Program-made: the position numbers and the translations under genes | The notes under the pieces: generated by a model | Database searches by the model: none | Seen by the model: the letters and a program-made list of their open reading frames with translations, nothing else | What the model was told of the DNA's origin: nothing | Source: an uncultured Desulfovibrio sp. | GTDB taxonomy: Bacteria > Desulfobacterota > Desulfovibrionia > Desulfovibrionales > Desulfovibrionaceae | Direction of reading: 5' to 3' | DNA: 64,000 bases | Assembly (NCBI RefSeq): GCF_944324505.1 | Contig: NZ_CALUWO010000004.1 | Span: forward strand, 118,236 to 182,235 | Shown here: one piece after another, positions 49,150-58,216 of the stretch | How positions within the stretch are numbered: the stretch's first letter is position 1 | Layout: every line of letters starts with the position of its first letter

Positions 49150-49315
49150 GCTTCACCCGGTCGTGTTCCTCGGCGCGCTTGGCATTGTTGAAACGGTCCA
49201 GCGTGCCCACAAGATAGCCGGTAATGCGACGCACGCGCTCAAAGGCCACACCTTCTCCCACCATCTTTTCCTGTACGGCGGGCCGGGCATCCTTGAGTTT
49301 GGACGGCATGAGCAT
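49142..49315 (-). CDS. separate glycyl-radical peptide of class III ribonucleotide reductase
   Basis: A 57-residue protein whose C-terminal half, RVRRITGYLVGTLDRFNN followed by AKR, EE and RVKH, corresponds to the glycyl-radical loop that ends NrdD in other bacteria (E. coli has RVCGYLG and a related tail). Gly33 is the probable radical site. It has its own AGGAGG 8 bases before ATG 49315, is in a different frame from nrdD and starts 24 bases after the nrdD stop. It should bind the large subunit and be activated by NrdG, in the way GrcA/YfiD supplies a loop to pyruvate formate-lyase. Confidence 0.8.
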   Translation of the reverse strand: MLMPSKLKDARPAVQEKMVGEGVAFERVRRITGYLVGTLDRFNNAKRAEEHDRVKHA

Positions 49316-49338
49316 GGATTCTTCCTCCTGTAGTAAAC

Positions 49339-51609
49339 CTATTTGCAGTGGCAGTTGTGAAAGGGCGTTGTCTGCGGGAAGCGGCGGCGTATTTCGCGCA
49401 GCTTTGCTTCGCTCACGGCTTCGCCGTCGCGGCGGCCGCAGCGCGGGCACTGGTCGTTGATGACGCCCACATAGCCGCATACGGGGTCACGGTCCAGCGG
49501 ATGATTGATGGAACCGTAGCCCACGCCCTGGTCGTGCATGTAACGGATAATGTCTTCAAAGGCCTTGAGATTCTTGCAGGTATCCCCGTCCAGCTCCACA
49601 TAGGTGATGTGTCCGGCATTGGTGAAGGCATGATAGGGCGCTTCAAGCTGAATCTTACGGAAGGCCTTGATGGGGAAATAGACCGGCACGTGGAAGGAAT
49701 TGGTGTAATAGTCCCTGTCCGTAATGCCGGGAATGTCGCCGTACTTGCGCCGGTCAATGGCCACAAAGCGGCCGCTGAGACTTTCGGCCGGCGTGGCAAT
49801 GAGCGTGAAGTTCATGCCCGTCTTTTCGGATTCCTCGTCGCAGCGGCGGCGCATGTGGCCCACGATTTTCAGCCCCAGGCGCTGGGACGCCTCGCTTTCG
49901 CCATGATGCGCGCCCACAAGGGCCTTGAGGGTTTCGGCCAGGCCGATGAAGCCCAGGGTCAGGGTGCCGTGCTTGAGCACCTCGCCCACGCGGTCATCCC
50001 AGCCCAGCTTGTCCGAATCCAGCCAGATGCCGTTGCCCATGAGGAAGGGATAGTTGCGCACCTTCTTGGCGGCCTGAATCTTGTACCGGTGCAGCAGCTG
50101 CCGGAAAACCAGGTCGATCTTTTCGTCCAGCAGGCGGAAAAAGGCGTCCACATCGCCATGGGCCTCAATGCCCAGACGCGGCAGATTGATGGATGTAAAG
50201 CTCAGATTGCCGCGCCCGCAGGTAATCTGCCGTGACGGGTCATGCACATTGCCCATGACCCGCGTGCGGCAGCCCATGTAGGCCACTTCGGAATTGTAGC
50301 TGCCGTCGTAGTACTGCCGGTTGAAGGGCGCATCCATGAAACTGAAATTGGGAAAAAGCCGCTGGGCCGACGTGGCGATGGCCAGCTGGAACAGGTCATA
50401 GTTGGGGTCGCCGGTATTGAAGTTGACCCCTTCCTTGACCTTGAAAATCTGCACCGGGAAAATGGACGTTTCCCCGCCGCCCAGCCCGGCCTGCGTGGCC
50501 AGAAGCAGATTGCGCGTGACCATACGGCCTTCTGCCGAGGTATCCGTGCCGTAGTTGACGGAGCTGAACGGCACCTGCGCACCGGCACGGGAGTTCATGG
50601 TATTGAGATTGTGCACAAAGGCTTCCATGGCCTGATAGGTGCGCCGCTCAGTGGCCATGTGGGCCTCTTCGGCCGCATAGGCATGGGCCGCCCGGATGAG
50701 GGGGCGCATATCTTCGGAAAACGGCTCTTCAAGCCAGCGACCGCCATATTTTACGCACAAGTCAAGACAAATGTTTTTTCCAGCGGCTACAAGCAAACTG
50801 TCCACCAGCTGGCTGGCCTGCTCCAGCGTCATGTCGGCCTTGATGCGCAGGTAGGCAATCATGGCGCGGGCATATTCCTTGCGGAAGGTCTTGGTCACGC
50901 CGCCGGCCATGCAGTAGTCGAAATGGGGCACGCTCTGGCCGCCGTGCATCTCGTTCTGATTGGCCTGAATGGCAATGCAGGCCAGTGCCGCATAGCTTTC
51001 AATGGAATTGGGTTCGCGCAGGAAACCGTGCCCGGTAGAAAATCCGCCCTTGAACAGCTGGATAAGGTCGATCTGGCAGCAGGTTTCCGTGAGCATGTAA
51101 AAGTCTTTGTCGTGAATGTGGATGTCGCCGCTGGTATGCGCCAGCGAAATATCCTTGGGCAGGACGTAATTGTCCGTAAAGAACTTGGCACCCTCGGACC
51201 CGTACTTGAGCATGGTGCCCATGGCCGTGTCGCCGTCGATATTGGCATTTTCGCGCTTGATGTCCTCTTCGCGCGCCGGCGCATAGGTGAGGGTCTTGTA
51301 GATGTCCATGAGGTAGGATTCCGCATGGCGCAGCTTGGCATGCTCTGCCCGGTACAGGATGTAGGCCTTGGCCGTGCGGGCATAGTCAAAGCGGATGAGG
51401 GTTTCTTCCACCACGTCCTGGATTTCCTCCACGTGGGAAAGGCCCTTTTCGTCCAGCTTGTCGCAAACCTTGTCCGTCAGAAAGGCCAGGTCCGTAGAGC
51501 GCATGGCTTCGCCTTCCACGGCGCGGTTGGCACGGGAAATGGCGTTGAGAATCTTGACGGAATCGAAGGGGACGACAGAACCATCGCGCTTGACAATACT
51601 TACAGGCAT
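49339..51609 (-). CDS. nrdD: anaerobic ribonucleoside-triphosphate reductase, catalytic chain without glycyl loop
   Basis: The 756-residue chain has an N-terminal ATP-cone (SIVKRDGSVVPFDSVKILN) and the class III barrel (GDIHIHDKDFYMLTETCCQIDL, NLNTMNSRAGAQVPFSS, GRGNLSFTSINLPRLG). Near the C-terminus are zinc-type Cys in DPVCGYVG and QCPRCGRRDG, after which NrdD normally continues into the RVxGY glycyl loop. Here the chain ends with a different tail (TPFHNCHCK) and a TAG stop, and the glycyl loop is in the next gene. ATG 51609 follows GAGGAGG. It is expressed behind a cobalamin riboswitch. Confidence 0.92.
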   Translation of the reverse strand: MPVSIVKRDGSVVPFDSVKILNAISRANRAVEGEAMRSTDLAFLTDKVCDKLDEKGLSHVEEIQDVVEETLIRFDYARTAKAYILYRAEHAKLRHAESYLMDIYKTLTYAPAREEDIKRENANIDGDTAMGTMLKYGSEGAKFFTDNYVLPKDISLAHTSGDIHIHDKDFYMLTETCCQIDLIQLFKGGFSTGHGFLREPNSIESYAALACIAIQANQNEMHGGQSVPHFDYCMAGGVTKTFRKEYARAMIAYLRIKADMTLEQASQLVDSLLVAAGKNICLDLCVKYGGRWLEEPFSEDMRPLIRAAHAYAAEEAHMATERRTYQAMEAFVHNLNTMNSRAGAQVPFSSVNYGTDTSAEGRMVTRNLLLATQAGLGGGETSIFPVQIFKVKEGVNFNTGDPNYDLFQLAIATSAQRLFPNFSFMDAPFNRQYYDGSYNSEVAYMGCRTRVMGNVHDPSRQITCGRGNLSFTSINLPRLGIEAHGDVDAFFRLLDEKIDLVFRQLLHRYKIQAAKKVRNYPFLMGNGIWLDSDKLGWDDRVGEVLKHGTLTLGFIGLAETLKALVGAHHGESEASQRLGLKIVGHMRRRCDEESEKTGMNFTLIATPAESLSGRFVAIDRRKYGDIPGITDRDYYTNSFHVPVYFPIKAFRKIQLEAPYHAFTNAGHITYVELDGDTCKNLKAFEDIIRYMHDQGVGYGSINHPLDRDPVCGYVGVINDQCPRCGRRDGEAVSEAKLREIRRRFPQTTPFHNCHCK

Positions 51610-51654
51610 GAGTCCCCTCCTCCACGGCACTCAAGAAATCGGCATCAGGCCAGT

Positions 51655-51687
51655 AAAATAAAAAATTTCTCCGCACGCGGCAGAGAA
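51655..51687 (-). terminator. intrinsic terminator of the cobalamin riboswitch platform
   Basis: On the minus strand TTCTCTGC pairs with GCGGAGAA (one G-T pair) around CGCGT, followed by A and six T. It stands between the riboswitch and nrdD, as expected for B12-dependent premature termination. Confidence 0.75.
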
Positions 51688-51751
51688 GATGACAACAGAC
51701 ATCAGCTCATGGACTCGCGCGGCAAAGACCCGTTGCCTCACAGATAATGAT

Positions 51752-51912
51752 GGACGAAAGCAGGTCTTCCGGCTCATCGCCGCTTTTCCGGCCTTCCCGA
51801 CAAGGCAGTGGCACACGGGGGAAAAGCGTTGCGCGATTTACGGCGGCGGGTCCGCTCCCGCTTTTCACGGGATTCCCTGTTAGGCCCTTCAGCAGGGCGC
51901 TTTCGTGGGCCT
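51752..51912 (-). promoter_or_regulatory. cobalamin riboswitch upstream of nrdD
   Basis: Minus-strand features of the B12 riboswitch are present in order: P1 strand CGAAAGC (51905-51899), a GGGAA...GGAGCGGACCCGCC core, GTGCCACTG, and the B12 box GAGCCGGAAGACCTGC (51775-51760) closing with GCTTTCG (51761-51755) that pairs with the first strand. B12 binding should lower nrdD expression, which makes sense if a B12-dependent class II reductase exists elsewhere in the genome. Confidence 0.87.
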
Positions 51913-51941
51913 ACGATGGCGCAGGCGGCTTCCCCTGTCAA
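51913..51941 (-). promoter_or_regulatory. promoter of the riboswitch-nrdD unit
   Basis: On the minus strand a perfect TTGACA (51941-51936), 17-base spacer and a poor -10 CATCGT (51918-51913). The predicted start falls at the first base of riboswitch P1. Confidence 0.5.
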
Positions 51942-51983
51942 CGAATAAAAAAACCTTGCATTGCTAACATACTATAATACCTG

Positions 51984-52030
51984 AAAAAAACCGGCGATGC
52001 CCGCCATTCGTGGATTTGCGGGCATCGCCG
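51984..52030 (-). terminator. intrinsic terminator downstream of larA
   Basis: A perfect 13-bp stem, CGGCGATGCCCGC with GCGGGCATCGCCG, around a 13-base loop. On the minus strand it is followed by G and seven T. It lies about 155 bases past the larA stop, and nothing else is visible in that gap. Confidence 0.88.
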
Positions 52031-52185
52031 AAAAAAAGTTCTGTTGTCCAAGGCACTTGGCGGGACAAACAAATTTCAGATAGTGCTTTTACGTAGTCCA
52101 GAGCGGTGCAGAGCGCCGGCAGGCATGTGCCCGACAGCACAAGGCGGCACCCGGCAGGCCATGCGCCGCCGGGGCGCCGTCCGCC

Positions 52186-53490
52186 CTACTCCCCTGCCAC
52201 GCGGGGCAGGGTTGCCGCACCCCAGGGCATGACCGTGGTGGGCACATCGAGGCTTCCGCCCAGGAAGGTGGCGGCCAGCTCCAGGGCCTTGTCCACAGTG
52301 GGCACAGCATGAATGCGCGTCCGGGCAAAGCACTGCGGGTCCATGTCCGTCACCAGGATGAGGTGATATTTCTCCGCCGCCTCGGCAAAGAGAAAGCCCA
52401 CGTAGCCGCCGATGGAGAAGGTCGTGCGCAGCGCGTCTTCCCGCTCGGCCATGCTGCCCAGGCCGTACAGCTGGCGCTCGATTTCCGCATTGCCGAAGCC
52501 GTCCTGCGTGCGGGCCAGGAGGATCATGGTGCCCCCTTCGGCCACAGCGCCCAGCGCATTGCTCAGCAGCTTGATGCCCTGAAAGAGGTTCATGTCGCGG
52601 GGATGGCCGCCGGCGCTGGCCACCACCAGCGGCGTGCGCCGGGCAATGTCCACCCGGTACATGGCGTCCACCAGCGCGCAGGCCTCGCGGTGTGCGGCCA
52701 CCCAGTGGCCGGCAAAGGCCTGCACAATGCGGTTGTCGGCATCGGTCACCACATTGAGGGCAAAACAGGGCTTGAGCAGGGCCGCGCCTTCCAGCAGATC
52801 TGCCTGAAAGACATTGCGCTCCTCCAGCACGCCGCAGCGCACATCGGCTCGGGTGCCCCTGCCGGTCTGCGGGTCCAGCGCCAGCTTGTGGTGGCGCTGG
52901 ATGGTCTCATGCCCGCAGATGCCCGGCACCAGCATCTTGGGGCCGCCGCCGAAGCCGGCCAGAAAATGAAACACCACCCCGCTGCACAGGATGATCCTGT
53001 CAGCCTCCACGGCCACACGGTTCACGTATACCGGCGTGCCGCGGGATGTCTGCCCCACGCAGACCAGATTTTCCGCTTCCGTGCTCTGGTGGTCCACTAT
53101 GCGGATGCGGCGGGCAATGTCGGCGGAGACCAGGCGGGCATGCTCTTCCGGCGTATGGCGACGGTGCGCCCCCGTGGCCACCAGCAGCACCATGTCACGG
53201 TCCGGGATGCCGCAGGCATTGAGGGCCTCCACCATGGCGGGCACGTAGATATGGGGCGACTGCCAGAGGCGGCTGATGTCGGGAATGACAAGGCAGACCT
53301 TCTGCCCGGGGGAAACGATCCTGTCCAGGGTGGGCGACTGCACAGGACGGGCCAGCGCCTGTCGCACCAGCTCCTCGGGTGACATCCGGGGCAGGTCCAC
53401 CGGGTTGGGATGCAGCTCGGCGGCAAGACAGCCGTCAGGCACCTGAAGGGAAACCGCGCCTTCGCCGTATTTCAGTTCATGCAGGGACAT
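52186..53490 (-). CDS. larA: nickel-dependent lactate racemase LarA
   Basis: The 434-residue protein matches LarA, which interconverts D- and L-lactate (or acts on other 2-hydroxy acids) using the nickel-pincer cofactor. It has VIPDISRLWQSP, VATGAHRRHTPEEH (His pair), the cofactor Lys185 in FGGGPKMLVPG with GHETIQRHH after it, and ASAGGHPRDMNLFQGIK. GGAG precedes ATG 53490. No larBCE cofactor genes are in the window. In lactate-oxidising sulfate reducers it would let both isomers be used. Confidence 0.87.
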   Translation of the reverse strand: MSLHELKYGEGAVSLQVPDGCLAAELHPNPVDLPRMSPEELVRQALARPVQSPTLDRIVSPGQKVCLVIPDISRLWQSPHIYVPAMVEALNACGIPDRDMVLLVATGAHRRHTPEEHARLVSADIARRIRIVDHQSTEAENLVCVGQTSRGTPVYVNRVAVEADRIILCSGVVFHFLAGFGGGPKMLVPGICGHETIQRHHKLALDPQTGRGTRADVRCGVLEERNVFQADLLEGAALLKPCFALNVVTDADNRIVQAFAGHWVAAHREACALVDAMYRVDIARRTPLVVASAGGHPRDMNLFQGIKLLSNALGAVAEGGTMILLARTQDGFGNAEIERQLYGLGSMAEREDALRTTFSIGGYVGFLFAEAAEKYHLILVTDMDPQCFARTRIHAVPTVDKALELAATFLGGSLDVPTTVMPWGAATLPRVAGE

Positions 53491-53691
53491 GGCAAACTCC
53501 GCGCTTGAAGGTGTGGAACTGCGGCCCCGCACAGCGTTGTGCCGGCCTGGCCGGAAAGCAACGTGACGGAACAGACGGCACGCCGGCACCGTTTGCCGGC
53601 TGCCCCTGCCGTGGCTTCGGACCCGCATCCTCTTCTCTAGCCCATGCGCCTGCCGGCTGTAAAGATTCACCGCCACGCTTTCCGAAGCGAC

Positions 53692-53721
53692 AAAAAAGGG
53701 AGGGAAGTCACCTTCCCTCCC
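53692..53721 (-). terminator. intrinsic terminator of the M16 peptidase gene
   Basis: A 10-bp stem, GGGAGGGAAG with CTTCCCTCCC, with a four-base loop. On the minus strand it is followed by six T. It is ten bases past the gene. Confidence 0.9.
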
Positions 53722-53730
53722 TGTCGTGGA

Positions 53731-56472
53731 CTATCTGCCCTCACCTGTCGCGCTGGGCGACGGCGTCAGCAGCAGGTCCCGGCGCTTGTCGGCGTCCAGA
53801 TACTTGCGGGCCACGGCCCGGATGTCTTCCGGCGTCAGGGTGGCGGCCTTTGCCAGCAGCGTTTTGCGGAAGTTTTCCGGCAGGCCGAGAATGGCCTCGG
53901 TGCCGCATTCCGCGGCGCGTGCCCCAAGGCTCTGGCGCTGGCGGTAATAGCTGCCTTCCATGCGGTTCAGGCCCTTTTCCAGCAGCGCGGCCGGCAGCAG
54001 CTCGGTCTTGACCGTATCAATGACCGTGGCAAAGCCCTCGCGCGCCTGCTGCACCTTGTCGGGCGTGGTACCGATATAGAAGGCCATGAGGCCGGTTTCC
54101 GGCAGGCTCTGATAAAAGGCCGTCACCGTATAGCCCAGGCCCTGCTCGTCCCGCAGCCGGTTGAACAGCAGGCCGCTCTGCCCGGAAAGCACGGATTCCA
54201 GCAGCATGAGCGCCGGCGCATCGGGATGATCCTGCGGCACTGCGGGAAAGACTTCCAGCAGATAGGCCTGATTGCGCCCCGGCATCTGCATGGCAAGGGT
54301 CTTTTCCCCGGACCACTGCGGGGCCTGCACCACCGGTGCGCTGCCAGCGGGCGCGGGCAGGCTTTCGGCCCAGCGCCGCACGGCATCGGGCGCAATATCG
54401 CCGGTAACGGTCAGCACCCATGGCAGCGACGACTGACGCTGCCAGAAGTCCTGTACATCCTTGCGGGTAATATGCCGCAGCTGGTCGGGCGTCCCCAGGC
54501 TGTCAAAGCCGTAGCAATGCCCCGGGAACAGGAACTGCCGCACCCGCGAGAACAGCAGGGCCTGCGGATTGTCCTGACGGCGCACCAGCGCGGCCAGCAT
54601 GTTCTGCACCTGCCGTTCCATGTCCTTCTGGCTGAAATGCGGCGTGCGCAGCATGCTGTCCAGCTGACGGAAATAGTCCCGGGTAAAGCGGGCCGGCCCG
54701 GTAATGCTTACCGAAAAGGTCTGAAGCCCGGCCGACGCCGAAAGACTGGCCGCCCGTTCCGAAAACCACTGCTCCACCTGCTGGGCATCCATGCTGCCAT
54801 ATCCGTCGGTGAGGGTGCGGGCCGTCAGTTCGGCAAGCCCCTGCTGTGCCGGCGTCAGCAGGGCATTGCCACCCCCCTGCTGAAAGGTCATGGCTACATA
54901 GGGCACCGTGCTGTCCCGTTGCAGCTTGAGCAGACGCCCCGGCCCCAGCTGTATGGTTTCCGTGGGCAGACTGCTGCCGGCGGCCGGAGCCGCACTGTCT
55001 GCCGTTCCGGCCGGGGCCGGCCAGTTGCGGGACAGAATGGCCTGCATGTCCGGCAGCGGGGCATCCTGCGGCGCCAGCACGCGCACACGCACCCGTTCGG
55101 GCCGCAGCCAGAGGGCAATGGCCTCGGCCAGGCGCGCCTTGTCCACCGTCATCTGCGCCTGACGCAGATTGCGTTCCGCATCCCGGCCGCCCAGTTCAAA
55201 CTGCACCGTGCCCCGCCACGAGGCCAGACCATTGAGCGTTTCGCCCGCACGGTCCATGGAGTCCGTCAGATTGAAGATGGCCCGGGCAATGGCCTCGTCG
55301 GAAAAGTCGCGGGCATTGAGTGCGGCCAGGTCACGGGTGAGACTGTCCCAGAAGGTTTCCACATGCTTCACATCCAGCGTGGCGTTGAGCACGAGCAGCC
55401 CGGCGCGTTGCAGGCTCATATTGCCCATGCTGATGCTGTCCACCAGGCGCTGGTCATACTGATACTTGCGGTAGAGGGTGGAGGTTCCATCCCCGCCCAG
55501 CAGAAAGGCCAGCACATCCAGGTCCACGGAACGCACGTCCCGCAGACCGGGCACCGGCAGGGCCAGGCCCATGTAGACCTTGTTCCACGGGCCGCGCAGC
55601 ACTTCCACCTGCGGACCGCCGGCGGCCTGCGCCACGTTCACGTCCGGCGGCATGGGCAGGTCGGCCGTATTTTCCAGATCACCGAACAGGGACTGCGCAT
55701 GGGCCAGCACCTGCGCGGGGTCAATGTCGCCGGCCACCAGCAGCAGCATGTTCTGCGGCTGGTACCAGGTGGCAATGTAGTCTCGCAGGTCCTGTACGGT
55801 CAGCGCGCGGATGGTTTCCTCAAAGCCGATGATGGGGCGCCCGTACACACTGTTGTGCAGGCCGGAAACCTGAAGCGCCTGAAAGAGCCGGCTGGGCGGG
55901 GTATCCTCATTGCCCTGCAATTCCGAGACAATGACATCCTTTTCGCTCTCCAGCTCTGCCGGGTCCAGCGTGGCATGAAAGGCCATGTCCTTGACCACAT
56001 CCATGCCCGTGCGCCAGTGCCGGGACGGCATGTCAGTCAGATAATAGGTCATGTCAAAGGATGTGGCCGCATTGAGGTAGCCCCCCAGCTCTTCCACATC
56101 CCGGGCAATGCGTCCCTTGGGGCGCTGCGCCGTTCCCTTGAAGACCATGTGCTCCAGCACATGACTGATGCCCGCCTGCTTGGCGCTTTCATTGGCCGAT
56201 CCCGTTCCCACGTACAGCCGGGTGCAGACCAGCGGAAAGCGAGTATCGCGGATGATGTAGACCGTCAGCCCGTTCTTCAGGCGGGTCAGAACTTCCTGGC
56301 CGGCGGCCGGGACAGGAGCCGTGGCCGGCACCGCCGGAGAACTGCCGGCCTGCGTCCCGGCCTGTGCCCCGGTCTGTGCTCCGGCCTGCGCGCCGGCTTG
56401 TCCGGGCAGAAGGGCCAGGCCGCTCAGCGTCAGCAGCGTCACGGCCAGCCCCGTCAGTATCAGATGTTTCAT
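53731..56472 (-). CDS. exported M16 family zinc peptidase, two-domain
   Basis: The 913-residue protein carries a signal peptide, a low-complexity Gln-Ala-Gly linker (about 25-45) and two M16 halves in one chain. The N-terminal half has the inverted zinc motif HVLEH (His104, Glu107, His108) with the distal Glu in ELESEKDVIVSEL. The second half (about 500-880) is the non-catalytic partner and includes LLLESVLSGQSGLLFNRLRDE. It should digest peptides in the periplasm. ATG 56472 follows AAGGAGA. Confidence 0.9.
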   Translation of the reverse strand: MKHLILTGLAVTLLTLSGLALLPGQAGAQAGAQTGAQAGTQAGSSPAVPATAPVPAAGQEVLTRLKNGLTVYIIRDTRFPLVCTRLYVGTGSANESAKQAGISHVLEHMVFKGTAQRPKGRIARDVEELGGYLNAATSFDMTYYLTDMPSRHWRTGMDVVKDMAFHATLDPAELESEKDVIVSELQGNEDTPPSRLFQALQVSGLHNSVYGRPIIGFEETIRALTVQDLRDYIATWYQPQNMLLLVAGDIDPAQVLAHAQSLFGDLENTADLPMPPDVNVAQAAGGPQVEVLRGPWNKVYMGLALPVPGLRDVRSVDLDVLAFLLGGDGTSTLYRKYQYDQRLVDSISMGNMSLQRAGLLVLNATLDVKHVETFWDSLTRDLAALNARDFSDEAIARAIFNLTDSMDRAGETLNGLASWRGTVQFELGGRDAERNLRQAQMTVDKARLAEAIALWLRPERVRVRVLAPQDAPLPDMQAILSRNWPAPAGTADSAAPAAGSSLPTETIQLGPGRLLKLQRDSTVPYVAMTFQQGGGNALLTPAQQGLAELTARTLTDGYGSMDAQQVEQWFSERAASLSASAGLQTFSVSITGPARFTRDYFRQLDSMLRTPHFSQKDMERQVQNMLAALVRRQDNPQALLFSRVRQFLFPGHCYGFDSLGTPDQLRHITRKDVQDFWQRQSSLPWVLTVTGDIAPDAVRRWAESLPAPAGSAPVVQAPQWSGEKTLAMQMPGRNQAYLLEVFPAVPQDHPDAPALMLLESVLSGQSGLLFNRLRDEQGLGYTVTAFYQSLPETGLMAFYIGTTPDKVQQAREGFATVIDTVKTELLPAALLEKGLNRMEGSYYRQRQSLGARAAECGTEAILGLPENFRKTLLAKAATLTPEDIRAVARKYLDADKRRDLLLTPSPSATGEGR

Positions 56473-56634
56473 GCTGTCTCCTTGGGCACGAACTGCCCTG
56501 CGTTGGAACCATGATACCATAGTCACGCCCCGGCCCGCTGGCAAGAGGGCTGCCCGCAGGCTTTCGCCCTATGGGCGTCGCCCTGCCAGGCGCCCGCACC
56601 GCCCGACGGCAGCTGCCGGCAGGCTGCCCCCGCT

Positions 56635-56683
56635 GCAAAATCAGGGGGAGAGGCGCCTTTCCTACAGAAAGCACCTCTCCCCC
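56635..56683 (-). terminator. terminator of the liv operon
   Basis: Stem GGGGGAGAGG (56644-56653) with CCTCTCCCCC (56674-56683). On the minus strand it is followed by TGATTTTG, a short T-run, about 30 bases past livF. Confidence 0.55.
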
Positions 56684-56712
56684 GTGAGAAAACCAGGCTT
56701 TTGTCCCCGGGC

Positions 56713-57435
56713 CTAGCCGCCGAGGTAGGCCTCCTTGACCTTGGGATTTTCCAGCAGCTCCTGCCCCGGGCCTTCCAGCACCACGCGCCCCACCTCAAGA
56801 ATGTAGGCATAATGGGCCACGTTGAGGGCGGCATAGGCATTCTGTTCCACCAGCAGCACCGTCATGCCTATTTCATTGATGCGGCGGATGATCCTGAAGA
56901 TTTCCTGCACCAGCAGGGGGGCAAGCCCCAGCGAGGGTTCATCCAGCATGACCATGGTGGGCCGGCTCATGAGGGCGCGGCCCACGGCAAGCATCTGCTG
57001 CTCGCCACCGGAAAGGGTGCCGCCCTTCTGCCACAGGCGCTCCCGCAGCCGTGGAAAGAGGTCATAGACCTTTTCCAGGTCTTCGCGGATTCCCTCCCGG
57101 TCAGATCGAATATAGGCGCCAAGACGCAGATTTTCCTCTACCGTGAGATGGGGCAGGATGCGCCGCCCCTCCGGTGACAGGGAAATGCCGTGCCGCACCA
57201 TGTCTTCGGGCTTGTGCCCCATGAGGGACATGGGCGCCTCACCCTCGTTGCGGGTAAAGAGGATGTCGCCGCTCACGGTCTTGTTGAGACCGGCAATGGA
57301 CCGGATGATGCTGCTCTTGCCGGCGCCGTTGGCTCCCACCAGGGTGACGATGCTGCCGCGCCGGATGGAGATGTTCACCCCCTGCACGGCATGGATGCCG
57401 CCATAGCGCACATCGAGATTACGGATTTCAAGCAT
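56713..57435 (-). CDS. livF: branched-chain amino acid ABC transporter ATP-binding protein
   Basis: A 240-residue ABC ATPase: Walker A GANGAGKSS, signature LSGGEQQML, Walker B MVMLDEPSLGLAP and the His switch (VEQNA). Together with livG it powers the permease. Its start overlaps the livG stop. Confidence 0.94.
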   Translation of the reverse strand: MLEIRNLDVRYGGIHAVQGVNISIRRGSIVTLVGANGAGKSSIIRSIAGLNKTVSGDILFTRNEGEAPMSLMGHKPEDMVRHGISLSPEGRRILPHLTVEENLRLGAYIRSDREGIREDLEKVYDLFPRLRERLWQKGGTLSGGEQQMLAVGRALMSRPTMVMLDEPSLGLAPLLVQEIFRIIRRINEIGMTVLLVEQNAYAALNVAHYAYILEVGRVVLEGPGQELLENPKVKEAYLGG

Positions 57436-58216
57436 GCTTCACCTCGTCCCCCAGGTAGGCGCGGATCACTTCGGGATTGCTGCGTATGGCCTCCGGCGTG
57501 CCCTCGGCAATGAGGGCGCCGTATTCCATGACCCAGATATAGCTGCATACCCCCATAACCACCTTCATGTCATGCTCGATGAGCAGGATGCTCAGGCCGA
57601 ATTCCTTGCGGATATGCCCGATGAAGTGCATGAGGTCCAGGCTTTCCTGCGGATTCATGCCGGCGGCGGGTTCATCCAGCAGCAGCAGCCGGGGTTCCGT
57701 GGCCAGCGCACGGGCAATTTCCAGACGACGCTGGGCGCCATAGGGCAGACTGCCGGCCTTTTCCTCCACATAGGCGGTCAGGTCCAGGCGCTCCACCAGA
57801 CGCATGGCCTTCTGGCGGATGGCGTCTTCCTCCCGATAGTAGGCGGGCAGGCCCAGGGGGGCCATCCACCACGGGCAGTGCCGCCGCACATGGCAGCCCA
57901 CCATGACATTTTCCAGCACCGTCATCTGCGTGGAAAGACGGATGTTCTGAAAGGTGCGGGCAATGCCCAGCCGGCAGACCTTGTCCGGCGAAAGCCCCCG
58001 GATGCTCTGGCCGGCAAAGTCCACTCGCCCTTCCTGCGGCGTGTAAAAGCCGCTCAGCACGTTGAACAGCGTGGTCTTGCCCGCTCCGTTGGGACCGATG
58101 ACCCCCACAATACTGTCCTGCGGTATGGCCAGCGACATGTCGGAAACGGCCGTCACGCCGCCAAAGCGCATGGTCACGCCGCTGGCATGCAGCAGGATAT
58201 TGGAATTGCCGCTCAT
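57428..58216 (-). CDS. livG: branched-chain amino acid ABC transporter ATP-binding protein
   Basis: A 262-residue ABC ATPase with Walker A GPNGAGKTT, signature region LPYGAQRRLEIARAL (in place of LSGGQ, as is usual for LivG), Walker B LLLLDEPAAGMNP and IEHDMKVVMG. ATG 58216 overlaps the livM stop (ATGA), and GGAGGAAG precedes it. Confidence 0.94.
   Translation of the reverse strand: MSGNSNILLHASGVTMRFGGVTAVSDMSLAIPQDSIVGVIGPNGAGKTTLFNVLSGFYTPQEGRVDFAGQSIRGLSPDKVCRLGIARTFQNIRLSTQMTVLENVMVGCHVRRHCPWWMAPLGLPAYYREEDAIRQKAMRLVERLDLTAYVEEKAGSLPYGAQRRLEIARALATEPRLLLLDEPAAGMNPQESLDLMHFIGHIRKEFGLSILLIEHDMKVVMGVCSYIWVMEYGALIAEGTPEAIRSNPEVIRAYLGDEVKHA

Noticed and set aside
49315..49341. Stop-codon readthrough or recoding joining nrdD to the glycyl peptide
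   Set aside because: The two frames differ and the small gene has its own AGGAGG, so a readthrough of the TAG would not reach it in frame.
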